NCBI GenBank assembly: GCA_020692325.1
Contig: JAIMKR010000001.1
Location: forward strand, 343,753 to 407,752
Reading direction: 5' to 3'
DNA: 64,000 nt
Source of the DNA: Desulfocurvus sp.
GTDB lineage: Bacteria; Desulfobacterota; Desulfovibrionia; Desulfovibrionales; Desulfovibrionaceae
The translations under genes were made by a program, and so were the position numbers. Below, in pieces: positions 16,926 to 24,985 of the stretch (the first letter of the stretch is position 1; every line of letters begins with the position of its first letter). The notes beneath the pieces are model-generated. The model ran no database searches, was not told the origin of the DNA, and saw nothing but the letters and a program-made list of their open reading frames with translations.

Positions 16926-18268
16926 GCCTGTCCCTCCACGACCGGACCAAAATCCTCCCAGAAGCCGGGGAAACTTTTGGCCACGCAGCCGGGATTGTCG
17001 AAAACCGTCGTCATGCCGGCCAGAGCGAACAACGCCGGGGCCATGACCATGCGGTGGTCGTCGTGGGAGCGAAACCCGATGCGCGCGCCGCGCGGCAGGG
17101 GCGCGGGGATGACCATCAAACCGTCGGCGAAGGTCTCCACGCCGCAGCCGGTCTTGGCCAGTTCGCTCGCCAGGGCGGCGAGGCGGTCGCTTTCCTTGAT
17201 GCGCAGATGCGCCACGCCGGAGATGCGCGTGGGTCCCTCCGCAAAGCAGGCGGCCACGGCCATGGTGGGCACGAGGTCCGGGCAGGCCCCCATGTCCACG
17301 TCCACGCCGTGGAGCCGCGATGGCGCGACCGTGACGCCCTCGCCATCCCAGTTGATGCGCGCGCCCATGCGCTCGAGGATGTCCAGGATGGCGCGGTCGC
17401 CCTGCAGGGAATCACGCCGCAGGCCGGCCACGCGAACGGGCGCATGGCCCACGGCCCCGGCGGCCAGAAAATACGAGGCGTTGCTCCAGTCGCCCTCCAC
17501 GCGCAGGTCGCGCGCGCGGTAGCGGCCGGGAACGACCTTGAAGCGCAGCCGGCCCGGCTCCGCGCTGGTGACGGAGGCGTACTCCACGGGGCGGAACCCG
17601 TCGCCGTCCAGCACCTCAACCACCACGGGCGCGCCGAAGTCGCTCATGGCCTGGAGCGTGAGGGACACATACGGCCAGCTCACGGCCTTGCCCCCCCCGA
17701 GGCCGATGGTCAACGGGCCATGGGCGAGGGGCGCGGCCAGCAGCACGCCCGAAAGGTACTGACTGCTTTCCTCCAGCCGCACCTCGATGCGCCCGCCGGA
17801 GAGTCCCTCCGTCTCCACCACCACAGGGGGGAAGCCGGGGCGCTCCTCGAAACGGTAGCGCGGTCCCAGAGGGGACAACGCCCGCGCGGGCTCGGCCAGG
17901 GGGCGCTGGTGCATCCGCCCCTCGCCGTGAATGCGAAAGCTCCCGCGACCGGCGGCCGCGACACCCGCGAGCAGGCGGCAGGTGGTGCCGCTCTCGCCCA
18001 CGTTCAGATCGGCCGGGGCCGGTTCCGCCGCGCCGAGGGGACCGCCCACGGGGCCGTCCGCCATGCCGGTGACGACGAAGCAGCCCGCGTCGCGACGCTC
18101 AAACCGCGCACCGCAGGCGGTCAGGCAGCCCATGGTGCGGGCGGTGTCCTGGCTCTCCAGCACGCCGGCGAGCCGGCTTTCCCCGCTCGCCAGCGCGGCG
18201 CAGATGAGCGCCCGGTGCGACAGGGACTTGGAGGCCGGGGCCTGGACGCGGATGGACCGCACGGACAT
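16922..18268 (-). CDS. aroA: 3-phosphoshikimate 1-carboxyvinyltransferase (EPSP synthase)
   Basis: 448 aa; adds the enolpyruvyl group of PEP to shikimate-3-phosphate, sixth step of the shikimate pathway. Seen are the N-terminal PASKSLSHRALI, the PEP-loop region LNVGESGTTCRLL, RIKESDRLAAL near residue 357 and DDHRMVMA near the C-terminus. The PEP/glyphosate loop reads GESGTT where many enzymes have GNAGTA, so the glyphosate class cannot be assumed. The ATG directly abuts the pheA stop codon, and the ribosome site lies within pheA. Confidence 0.96.
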   Translation of the reverse strand: MSVRSIRVQAPASKSLSHRALICAALASGESRLAGVLESQDTARTMGCLTACGARFERRDAGCFVVTGMADGPVGGPLGAAEPAPADLNVGESGTTCRLLAGVAAAGRGSFRIHGEGRMHQRPLAEPARALSPLGPRYRFEERPGFPPVVVETEGLSGGRIEVRLEESSQYLSGVLLAAPLAHGPLTIGLGGGKAVSWPYVSLTLQAMSDFGAPVVVEVLDGDGFRPVEYASVTSAEPGRLRFKVVPGRYRARDLRVEGDWSNASYFLAAGAVGHAPVRVAGLRRDSLQGDRAILDILERMGARINWDGEGVTVAPSRLHGVDVDMGACPDLVPTMAVAACFAEGPTRISGVAHLRIKESDRLAALASELAKTGCGVETFADGLMVIPAPLPRGARIGFRSHDDHRMVMAPALFALAGMTTVFDNPGCVAKSFPGFWEDFGPVVEGQA

Positions 18269-19378
18269 CTAGCGCCTCCCCGTGGCGTTGAGATGCGGGC
18301 CGGAGGGGTACGAACCCAGGATGCGCAGGGTGTGGCAGCGCTCGCGCAGCTCGGCCAGGAAGCTGTCGTATTCCATGCGCGAGAGGTCGCATTCGAGGTC
18401 GGTGAAGAACACGTACTTCCACTTCTCGCCGCGCAGCGGGCGGGACTCCAGCTTGGTGATGTTGATGGCCCGGCCGGCGAAGGTGTTCAGCACCTCGGCC
18501 AGGGCGCCGGGCTTGTCCGGCACGGTGAACAGCAGCGAGGTCTTGTCGCGATTGCCGCCCTCGCCCACGCGCGGGCCGATGACCAGAAAGCGCGTCCAGT
18601 TGTCCGGCATGTCCTCGATATGCGCGGCCAGGACGTTCAGGCCGAAGCGCTCGGCAAGACTCACATGGCCGATGGTGGCGACCTCCGGCCCCTGGTCGGC
18701 GGCGATCCGCGCGGCGGCGGCCGTGCTGCTCTCCGGGATGAGGATACGCCCGGGCAGGTTGTTCTTGAGCCAATCGGAGCACTGGTCCAGCGGCTGCGGG
18801 TGCGAGTGGACCTCCTTGACCTCGGCTGTGGTCGCGGCCTTGCTCATCAGGCAGTGGGTTATGCGGCAGAAGAGTTCGGCCTGAATGTACACGGGATAGA
18901 GCATGAACAGGTCCACCACCTGCCCCACCGTGCCCTGCAGCGAATTCTCCAGCGGAATGACGCCGAGTTCGGCCTCACCGTCCACCACGGCGCGGAAGAT
19001 GTCCTCGAAATTGGCCTTTGGGGCCAGCTCCGCGCTGCGGCCCATGTACTCCAGCCCGGCGAAATAGCTGAACGTGCCCTCGGGCCCCAGGTAGACCACG
19101 CGCTCGGGTCGCTGCAACCGGCGCGAGGAGCTCATTATCTCGCGATAGACGGCCTGCAGGTGGTTGTTGGGCAGGGAGCCGGGGTTGCGCTTGGACAGCC
19201 GCTCCATGATCTCCTTCTCGCGGAAGGGCTTGAACACGGTGTCCGGCGAGTCCTGCTTGGCCCGGCCCACGCCGATGCTGATGATGGCCCGGCGGTTGAG
19301 CAGGTCGAGGATGCCGTCGTCCAGGCGGTCTATCTCCGCGCGCAGGGAGGAGAGGTCCGGGGTTTTCTTGTCGGTCAC
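18269..19378 (-). CDS. pheA: Bifunctional chorismate mutase / prephenate dehydratase
   Basis: 369 aa P-protein of the phenylalanine branch. Residues about 8-92 are an AroQ chorismate mutase (LRAEIDRLDDGILDLLNRR). Residues about 94-272 are prephenate dehydratase (VVYLGPEGTFS, IPLENSLQGTV, and the catalytic TRF in DNWTRFLVIG). Residues about 280-360 form an ACT domain with PGALAEVLNTF and the Phe-binding ESRP. It therefore also supplies prephenate for TyrA, which lacks its own mutase. The start is GTG at 19378 with AAGGAGG upstream, just after the preceding gene. Confidence 0.97.
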   Translation of the reverse strand: MTDKKTPDLSSLRAEIDRLDDGILDLLNRRAIISIGVGRAKQDSPDTVFKPFREKEIMERLSKRNPGSLPNNHLQAVYREIMSSSRRLQRPERVVYLGPEGTFSYFAGLEYMGRSAELAPKANFEDIFRAVVDGEAELGVIPLENSLQGTVGQVVDLFMLYPVYIQAELFCRITHCLMSKAATTAEVKEVHSHPQPLDQCSDWLKNNLPGRILIPESSTAAAARIAADQGPEVATIGHVSLAERFGLNVLAAHIEDMPDNWTRFLVIGPRVGEGGNRDKTSLLFTVPDKPGALAEVLNTFAGRAINITKLESRPLRGEKWKYVFFTDLECDLSRMEYDSFLAELRERCHTLRILGSYPSGPHLNATGRR

Positions 19379-19382
19379 GCCC

Positions 19383-20369
19383 CTAACCCTCCTTGATGTC
19401 TTCGCAGATGCGCATGCCGAAGTGCCGGCCCGCCGCGTCCGTGCGCACGAGGATCTCGTCCCCGGGCTTGAGCGTGACCACGCTGATGGGCGCGCCGTCC
19501 GCGCCGGTGACGCGGATGGTCTCCGCGTTCTGCAGAAACACCTGGCCGATCACGTCACAACCGTCCGCGCTCTTCACCTTGGCGGTGATCTTGAGCATGG
19601 GCCGCACCTCCACCTTCACCCGGCCCACGGTGGTCAGGCTGGTGGAGCCGTCCGCGCCCACGATGAGCACCTCCCGCCCGGCGGAAAGCTCCTCCAGGTA
19701 GCAGGTCTTGTCGCCGGGGAGCACGGCGTAGGCGTGCACCGCGCCCGCGTTGACGCGGAACGGCCGCGCCGCCACGTAGGGGTTGGACTCGGTTTCGGCG
19801 TGGACGAGGAAGGTGAAGGCGCTGGAGTTGCCCACAAGCATCCCCTGGCCCCGCTTCAGCATGGAGATGGTGTCCACGCAGACGCGGTGGCCCAGACCGG
19901 CGGGGACGATTTCCGTCACCTCCGCGCGGGAGAGCTCGATGCGCCCCTGGGAGAGCTTGAGTTCGGCCACGATTTTTTTGAGATCGCCGGCGGCCTCGGG
20001 CAGCACGACGATGACGTCCGCCCCGCGCTCCAGAATGCTGGCGGCAAGGCGGGCGCGCTCCAGGTTCTCGCACTCCAGCCCCAGGCCGGAACCCTGCGCA
20101 AGGATGTTCTCCACCGGAATGATCTCCCAGCCCTTTCTCAGCGCCACGGCCCGACCGGCCTTGAGGCGCGCCACGGCCTCCTCCTCATCCTTTTTGGAAT
20201 CCAGCGGCAGCGAGGGCATGTCGGCCTCGGCGAGCACCTCCACCCGGCCCAGCGCCCGCACGGCGTCCACCTTGGAGGCCTCGGTGAGCACGGCGTCCAC
20301 GCCGGACTCCAGGGCGAGCGTGACCAGCTTCTTGTCGAAGGGCACGGCCTTGAAGACGATCCTCTTCAT
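19383..20369 (-). CDS. 3-dehydroquinate synthase II (archaeal type)
   Basis: 328 aa. In archaea (MJ1249 type) this enzyme oxidatively deaminates and cyclises ADH to 3-dehydroquinate with NAD, replacing classical AroB. The match rests on overall pattern: an N-terminal barrel-like half (KALESGVDAV-like repeats, GWEIIPVENILAQ), the central HRVCVDTISMLKRGQGMLVGN and the C-terminal half with GRVKVEVRPML and LKPGDEILVR. It is paired with ADH synthase upstream, the combination known from methanogens and Desulfovibrio. Its ATG is 9 bases after the preceding stop. Confidence 0.93.
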   Translation of the reverse strand: MKRIVFKAVPFDKKLVTLALESGVDAVLTEASKVDAVRALGRVEVLAEADMPSLPLDSKKDEEEAVARLKAGRAVALRKGWEIIPVENILAQGSGLGLECENLERARLAASILERGADVIVVLPEAAGDLKKIVAELKLSQGRIELSRAEVTEIVPAGLGHRVCVDTISMLKRGQGMLVGNSSAFTFLVHAETESNPYVAARPFRVNAGAVHAYAVLPGDKTCYLEELSAGREVLIVGADGSTSLTTVGRVKVEVRPMLKITAKVKSADGCDVIGQVFLQNAETIRVTGADGAPISVVTLKPGDEILVRTDAAGRHFGMRICEDIKEG

Positions 20370-20378
20370 CGCGGGCCC

Positions 20379-21182
20379 CTACTCCTGACCTTCCAGCATG
20401 GACAGGGCATCCTCGACCTCGACGTCCTCATGCACGACCTTGGACAGCGCCTGGCAGAGCAGCGACGGGTTCTTGTGCTGGAACACGTTGCGGCCGACGG
20501 AAAGACCGGAGCCGCCGGCGGCGATGGAATCGTGGACCATTTGCAGGAAGGCGCGGGTGCTGTCCAGCTTGGGGCCGCCGGCGATGACCACGGGCACGCA
20601 GCAGGAATCCACCACATGGCCGAAGGTGTCGATGTCGCCGGTGTAGGGCACCTTGACCACGTCCGCACCGAGCTCCACGCCCACGCGGGTGCAATGGGCC
20701 ACGATCTCGGGATCGAACTCGCTGCGGACCTTGGGACCACGCGCGTAGATCATGGCCAGCACGGGAATGCCCCAGCCCTCGGCGCTGGAGGTGATGCGCC
20801 CGAGATCGGCGAGCATCTTGGCCTCGGTCTCGTCGCCCAGGTTCACGTGCACGCTCACGGCGTCCGCGCCAAGGCGAATGGCGTCCTCCACGGAGCCGAC
20901 GAGGGTTTTGGCGTTGGGGAAGGGGGAAAGCGTGGTGCTGGCGGAGAGATGGACGATGAGGCCGATGTCCTTGCCCTTGCTGCGGTGGCCGCAGCGCACA
21001 AGTCCCTTGTGCATCAGCACGGCGTTGGCCCCGCCATCAACCACCGCGCCCACGGTCTTGCGCATGTCCACGATGCCGGGGATGGGGCCCACGGTGGTTC
21101 CGTGGTCCATGGGCACGATGATGGTGCGTTTGGTGTCCCGATTGAAGATGCGCTCGAGTCTGATGGCTTTTCCGATATGCAT
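20379..21182 (-). CDS. 2-amino-3,7-dideoxy-D-threo-hept-6-ulosonate (ADH) synthase
   Basis: 267 aa class I aldolase of the DhnA family. The archaeal homologue (MJ0400) joins aspartate semialdehyde with 6-deoxy-5-ketofructose-1-phosphate, so the shikimate pathway starts without DAHP synthase. Catalytic residues are visible: Asp26 (PMDHG), Tyr146 (AMIYARGP) and the Schiff-base Lys177 (VVKVPYTGD). A plain class I fructose-bisphosphate aldolase is the alternative reading, but position as first gene of the aromatic operon and the adjacent DHQ synthase II decide for ADH synthase. GGAGGACGCC precedes the ATG. It is the first enzyme gene after the aromatic leader and attenuator. Confidence 0.93.
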   Translation of the reverse strand: MHIGKAIRLERIFNRDTKRTIIVPMDHGTTVGPIPGIVDMRKTVGAVVDGGANAVLMHKGLVRCGHRSKGKDIGLIVHLSASTTLSPFPNAKTLVGSVEDAIRLGADAVSVHVNLGDETEAKMLADLGRITSSAEGWGIPVLAMIYARGPKVRSEFDPEIVAHCTRVGVELGADVVKVPYTGDIDTFGHVVDSCCVPVVIAGGPKLDSTRAFLQMVHDSIAAGGSGLSVGRNVFQHKNPSLLCQALSKVVHEDVEVEDALSMLEGQE

Positions 21183-21253
21183 GGCGTCCTCCGGATTATC
21201 CGGTTTTGCGTCTCGTCAAGCTGCGCTTTCGGGCTTCCTCCGCCGGCGGGCAG

Positions 21254-21286
21254 AAAAAAAGGGCCGCCGGCTTTCGCCCGCGGCCC
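21254..21286 (-). terminator. Attenuator terminator ahead of the aro-trp operon
   Basis: Minus strand: GGGCCGCGGGC pairs with GCCGGCGGCCC (10 of 11 positions, GAAA loop), followed by seven Ts (21254-21260). It lies between the aromatic leader peptide and the first gene. Segment 21339-21348 (GCCTGCGGCC), inside the leader just after its aromatic codons, can pair with GGCCGCGGGC of the 5' arm over 10 bp (one G-U), giving the alternative antiterminator. Confidence 0.9.
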
Positions 21287-21321
21287 TTCCTAAAGAGGCT
21301 TTGGTTAACGTCCTGTCTCCG

Positions 21322-21417
21322 TCAACGCACCTCTCCCAGGCCGCAGGCGCGGCTAAACCAGTAATACCAGTACTGGCTGAAGGAGAAGGAGGTGTTGATG
21401 GCGGAAACGCGGTTCAT
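21322..21417 (-). CDS. Aromatic (Phe/Tyr/Trp) leader peptide of the aro-trp operon
   Basis: 31-codon ORF. Residues 11-21 read FSFSQYWYYWF: three Phe, three Tyr and two Trp codons within eleven. It ends 36 bases before the attenuator hairpin. Ribosome stalling at any of the three aromatic amino acids would free the antiterminator arm that begins nine bases after the last Phe codon. This fits an operon that makes precursors of all three. No Shine-Dalgarno sequence precedes the ATG; the predicted transcription start falls within two bases of it. Confidence 0.85.
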   Translation of the reverse strand: MNRVSAINTSFSFSQYWYYWFSRACGLGEVR

Positions 21418-21425
21418 GGGAAAAG

Positions 21426-21454
21426 TGTTTACTCGCGCCCTCAAAACCTGTCAA
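21426..21454 (-). promoter_or_regulatory. Sigma70-type promoter of the aro-trp operon
   Basis: Minus strand: TTGACA (21449-21454), 17-base spacer, TAAACA (21426-21431). Only eight bases separate the -10 box from the leader ATG. The next gene upstream, the EAL protein, is divergent. Confidence 0.65.
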
Positions 21455-21631
21455 CACATTTTTCAGCTATTTGTCTACTTCACAGTTTCTCCATTTCTGT
21501 ATAGACTGGCATCAAATTTTATACAATCCTGTCCAACGGGGACAACCCGTCGCGACGCGAAAATGGCTTTGCCCAACGAAGGCACCATGTTACAATACTG
21601 GCCCAAGTCTTGCTGCCACACCGTCCACGTT

Positions 21632-22864
21632 ATGGAGAACACAGCCGAAGCCATCAGCATCCGGGAGATCATCGATCGCGAATGGATACGCACCGCGTTC
21701 CATCCGCTCGTCTCCATCAAGCGCAAGGCGCTGTTCGGCGTCGAGGCCCTGACCCGCTGCACGGCTCCCGGCGAGGACATCCCCCCCCAGGAGCTGTTCC
21801 GCATGGCCGACGAGCAGGGCTGCCTGCTGGAGCTGGACCGGCTCTGCCGCAGGAAGGCGCTGGAGGCCTTCGCCCCCGTCCACACGCAAAACCGCGGCCT
21901 CATCCTCTCCCTCAACGTCGACGGCCACGCCATCGACGCCGACATAGCCCGCTCCGGCCACCTGCTGCACATGGTCAAGGAGCACGGCGTCAACCCCAAC
22001 AACGTGCTCATCGAAATCGTCGAATCCCGCGCGCGCGACACCGACGCCCTGGAGGATTTCGTCAACTCCTATCGCAAAAACGGCTTCCTCATCGCACTGG
22101 ACGACGTGGGCGTGGGCCATTCCAACCTCGACCGCATCCCCCTTTTGCGGCCGGACGTGCTCAAGCTGGACCGCAGCCTCGTGGCCGGCGTGGACCTGCA
22201 CATGACCCGGCTGGAGGTGGTCAAGAGCTTCGTCCAGATGGCCTCGCGCCTGGGATCGCTGGCGCTGGCCGAGGGCGTGGAACGCCAGGAGGACATCCTG
22301 CGCCTGCTCGAAATCGGCGTGGACGTGTTCCAGGGCTTCTACTTCGGCGCGCCCGCCGCGCAAATGCCCGACGCCGAAACCATGAGCGACCGCATCGACT
22401 ACCTGGCGCAAAAGTTCCGCACCAACGCCACCACGCGCTTCGCCACACAAAAAGCGCTCTACGCGCGCTACGACTCCCTGGTCCTCTCCCTTTGCGACCA
22501 GCTCGCGACCCTGGGCCCCACGGGGCTCGACCACGCGCTCACCGGTTTCATCGACCAGTGGGAACAGATCGAATGCCTGTACGTGCTCAACGCCAAGGGC
22601 GTCCAGATCTCCGGCACGGTGTGCAACCCCGCCAGACTGCGCAAGCGCAAGCGCTTCATCTACGAGCCCGCCCACGTGGGTGCGGACCACTCCCTTAAGG
22701 AATACTACCTGCCCCTGCGCGCCGGCCTGCAAAAGTTCACCACGCAACCGTACATCTCGCTCGCCTCAGGCAACCGCTGCATCACCATTTCCGCCGCCTA
22801 CAAGGACCGCGACAACCGCTCCTGCATCCTCTGCGCCGACATCGACTACCAGCACGAACGCTGA
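21632..22864 (+). CDS. EAL-domain cyclic-di-GMP phosphodiesterase with C-terminal sensor-like domain
   Basis: 410 aa from MENTAEA. The EAL domain fills about residues 15-260 and keeps every catalytic feature I can check: EAL at 38-40, LNVD, IEIVES, ALDDVGVGHSNL (the DDFGTG-type pair of Asp), VLKLDRSLV (Lys), AEGVE (Glu) and QGFYFG. It should therefore hydrolyse c-di-GMP. After a helical stretch, the last about 110 residues (LYVLNAKGVQISGT ... EYYLPL ... YISLASGNRCITISAAY) resemble a PDC/Cache-type sensor fold. No membrane segment is seen, so the sensor would be cytosolic. The start is uncertain: an ATG at 21587 with GAAGG upstream would add 15 residues. It is divergent from the aro-trp operon. 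Confidence 0.88.
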   Translation: MENTAEAISIREIIDREWIRTAFHPLVSIKRKALFGVEALTRCTAPGEDIPPQELFRMADEQGCLLELDRLCRRKALEAFAPVHTQNRGLILSLNVDGHAIDADIARSGHLLHMVKEHGVNPNNVLIEIVESRARDTDALEDFVNSYRKNGFLIALDDVGVGHSNLDRIPLLRPDVLKLDRSLVAGVDLHMTRLEVVKSFVQMASRLGSLALAEGVERQEDILRLLEIGVDVFQGFYFGAPAAQMPDAETMSDRIDYLAQKFRTNATTRFATQKALYARYDSLVLSLCDQLATLGPTGLDHALTGFIDQWEQIECLYVLNAKGVQISGTVCNPARLRKRKRFIYEPAHVGADHSLKEYYLPLRAGLQKFTTQPYISLASGNRCITISAAYKDRDNRSCILCADIDYQHER

Positions 22865-22882
22865 GCCGCCCCCCCTCTCCCG

Positions 22883-23053
22883 GCTTCAACCGCCAGCGAG
22901 ATCAATCAGACCGCCGATCAGATCTGCGGCATCGCCGCCGATACCGCCAAAGGCATGAAGCAGACATCGCGGGCCATCCGCGACCTCGCCGAGCAGGCCG
23001 ACAAACTGCGTTCCCTCGTCGCCGATTACAAACACGAGGACGGAGAGGAATAG
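22883..23053 (+). pseudogene. Remnant of a methyl-accepting chemotaxis protein (C-terminal end only)
   Basis: An open reading of 57 codons without start or ribosome site. Its translation, ASTASEINQTADQICGIAAD followed by TAKGMKQTS and LAEQADKLRSLVADY, is the typical last helix of MCP signalling domains, ending at a TAG (23051-23053). The receptor's periplasmic, HAMP and signalling-tip parts are absent. The EAL gene ends 18 bases upstream, so an insertion or deletion probably removed the rest. Confidence 0.75.
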
Positions 23054-23430
23054 GCGGGACGCGCTTCCAGGGGCTCCGCCCCTGCCCCCCCCGCCAAAGG
23101 GCATTCGCCCTTTGGAATCCCTCATTCGTCCGGTTCTCCCGACGCGAAGCCGTCGGAAGAACCGGACGACCGGTGCGAGTTCCCGTGGCGACGACAAAAG
23201 CGAAAAGGGGAGGGACTTCCCGAACGAACATCAACCCAATCGGCCCAAGATGATGAAAGCCATTTGGGGCCGCTTCGTTTGGGAGGAATGGAATCATGGA
23301 GTCCGGCGTCCGGGCTTGGAACGTGGTGATAAAGCCGTGACCCACCCGTGTCACCGATAAAAGCCTTTGGAAGGAGGGACGGGGGGGAGGACCTTTCCAG
23401 CGGAAAGGTTTCCCCCCGGTTCTTCTCATC
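23054..23430. repeat. Palindrome-rich intergenic region
   Basis: No gene. At least four strong hairpins lie here. CAGGGGC/GCCCCTG is at 23068-23084. CCAAAGGGC/GCCCTTTGG (9 bp, perfect) is at 23094-23115. A 44-base imperfect palindrome is at 23126-23169 (TCGTCCGGTTCT and CCGACG arms, 18 bp with one mismatch). A nested GGGGGGA...TCCCCCC hairpin around ACCTTTCC/GGAAAGGT is at 23382-23417. The first, second and last resemble the intergenic repeats common in Desulfovibrio genomes. The last probably ends transcription of the convergent EAL and lytic-type genes. Confidence 0.6.
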
Positions 23431-24390
23431 TCAACCGACGTCGATGCGCCGCAACCCCAGACCGAACTGGGCGTCGAGGTCGTAGGCGATGCCATGCACG
23501 GAGCCCCGCCCCTCGGCGATGCACAACTTTCGCCCGCGCACGTCCTCGACGAAGCGGGGATTCGCTGCCTCGGCCCGGCGGTTGGCGATGCTGCGCAAAC
23601 GGGCCACCTCGGCCTGGTCGGGCGGGGTCTCGTGAGGAATCCTGGCGAAGTCGTCCAGAATCCGCGCCTTGACGGCCTCGGATATGCCGCCATTCTGCAC
23701 ACAGATATCGAACATGAGCGCCTGACCGCGCTCGCTCCACAGACCGTAGTCCTTCCAGAGTTTGCGGCCGCGTTCGGCGTAGGCGGCGGCCCCGGTCACC
23801 TCGATGGCCTGGAACTCCGGCGTGAGACCGAGTTTTTTGAACATGTCGCGCCAGGGAGGCTGCACAGTCTTGCGCGCGGCGTCCTGGATGGACGCGGCGA
23901 ATGCGAGCGCTGCGGCTTTGTCGCCACCAACGGCCCGGCGCAGGCTTTCGAGCCGGTCGCCGAAGATGGACGCCGCCACGCCGCCGTGCTCGTCCAACAT
24001 GCGCTTGAGCAAGGGTTGCAGAGTGCCCTGGCCGAAGTTCCATTGCAGCGCGCCGAAGCTCAGCCCCTGGCCGTCGAAATCACCGGCGATGGCGGCGAAG
24101 CACCCGGGGGCGAGGCTGCCGGTCTCGAAGGACCCCGTCAGGGCCAGGCAACGCTGGTCGAGCCCACCGGAAACCGCCGGCCGCGCGGGGGGAAAGAGCC
24201 GGTTCCAGGTGGCCGGTCCCACGACGCCGTCCGAGGGCAGGCCGGAGGCGGTTTGAAAACTCTTGACCGCAGCCTCGGTCCGCCCGCCGAAAACGCCATC
24301 CGGCTCGCCCGCTGGAAAGCCAGCGGAGGAAAGCGCCCGCTGGATGCGCGCCACATCGTCGCCCTTGGATCCTTTCGCGTATGTCGCCAT
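23431..24390 (-). CDS. Peptidoglycan-binding protein with lysozyme/chitosanase-like C-terminal domain
   Basis: 319 aa, no signal peptide or TM segment. Residues about 6-66 are a PG_binding_1 domain (KGSKGDDVARIQRALSSAGF, GVFGGRTEAAVKSFQ, VGPATWNRLF). The remainder starts CLALTGSFETG and has GDFDGQGLSFGALQWNFGQG, resembling glycoside hydrolases of the chitosanase/lysozyme superfamily; the Glu of SFETG is a candidate catalytic acid. The lack of a signal peptide means export would need lysis, a holin or a phage-like device. It ends a minus-strand run of six genes that includes DUF2589-type proteins. The enzymatic activity is inference. Confidence 0.7.
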   Translation of the reverse strand: MATYAKGSKGDDVARIQRALSSAGFPAGEPDGVFGGRTEAAVKSFQTASGLPSDGVVGPATWNRLFPPARPAVSGGLDQRCLALTGSFETGSLAPGCFAAIAGDFDGQGLSFGALQWNFGQGTLQPLLKRMLDEHGGVAASIFGDRLESLRRAVGGDKAAALAFAASIQDAARKTVQPPWRDMFKKLGLTPEFQAIEVTGAAAYAERGRKLWKDYGLWSERGQALMFDICVQNGGISEAVKARILDDFARIPHETPPDQAEVARLRSIANRRAEAANPRFVEDVRGRKLCIAEGRGSVHGIAYDLDAQFGLGLRRIDVG

Positions 24391-24429
24391 GACTACCTCT
24401 CAGGTTGATGCCCGTTTCCGGGGCCGGGA

Positions 24430-24903
24430 TCACTCCGGTTTGTTGACGACGCCCTGGGTCTGCGCCAAATGGTTCAGCAGCCGGGACGTCCCCTCGGTCG
24501 CCTCCACTCCTTCCACCCGCAGCACCACATGCACGCTGCAGCCCGTCTCCTTGCGGTTTCCGGCGGTGTCGATGGAGATGGTCTTCTCCTTGTCCTTGCC
24601 GGAATCCTTCGGAACGTCCTGCAACTGTCCCAATTCGGCGTCGAAGGTGATCTCCACGTCCTTGATGCGCAGCGGGTTCGGCGGCATGAGCGGCAGCAGC
24701 GGGGCGCGGTATATGTCGTCCTCGCCCGGCTGCGCGCCGGGGCGCATGGAAGGCACGCGCACCGTGAGGCTTTTGGGCCGCCAGTTCTCGTCGAAGTACC
24801 GCCGCAGGCTTGAGAGCTGCTGCCGTTCGATGCTCTCCTGCGCATCGATGACCGCGCCCGCCATCGCCTCGATCAAATGATTCAGGGGAATGTTGCTGGC
24901 CAT
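24430..24903 (-). CDS. DUF2589-like protein of unknown function
   Basis: 157 aa, soluble. The N-terminus PLNHLIEAMAGAVIDAQESI echoes the opening LIGGPLNAACEAQ of the DUF2589 protein encoded at 26425-27126. The middle (APLLPLMPPNPLRIKDVEI followed by TFDAEL) matches that protein's PLLAIVKVPNLSITTVDVIF-like strand. I read it as a divergent member of the same family: a helix followed by a beta-rich sheet. No catalytic residues are recognisable. It lies between the lytic-type gene (39 bases downstream) and the signal-peptide protein. Confidence 0.6.
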   Translation of the reverse strand: MASNIPLNHLIEAMAGAVIDAQESIERQQLSSLRRYFDENWRPKSLTVRVPSMRPGAQPGEDDIYRAPLLPLMPPNPLRIKDVEITFDAELGQLQDVPKDSGKDKEKTISIDTAGNRKETGCSVHVVLRVEGVEATEGTSRLLNHLAQTQGVVNKPE

Positions 24904-24985
24904 GTTCGCTCCTTGCTTGCGGCTGAACGCCGCATGGGGGCGGCCGGGAGGAGCCGCCCTTTCCGCGTGTCGGGTGAGGCTCCCG

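Noticed and set aside
20379..21182. Class I fructose-1,6-bisphosphate aldolase
   Set aside because: The fold is the same, but first place in the aromatic operon next to DHQ synthase II indicates ADH synthase.
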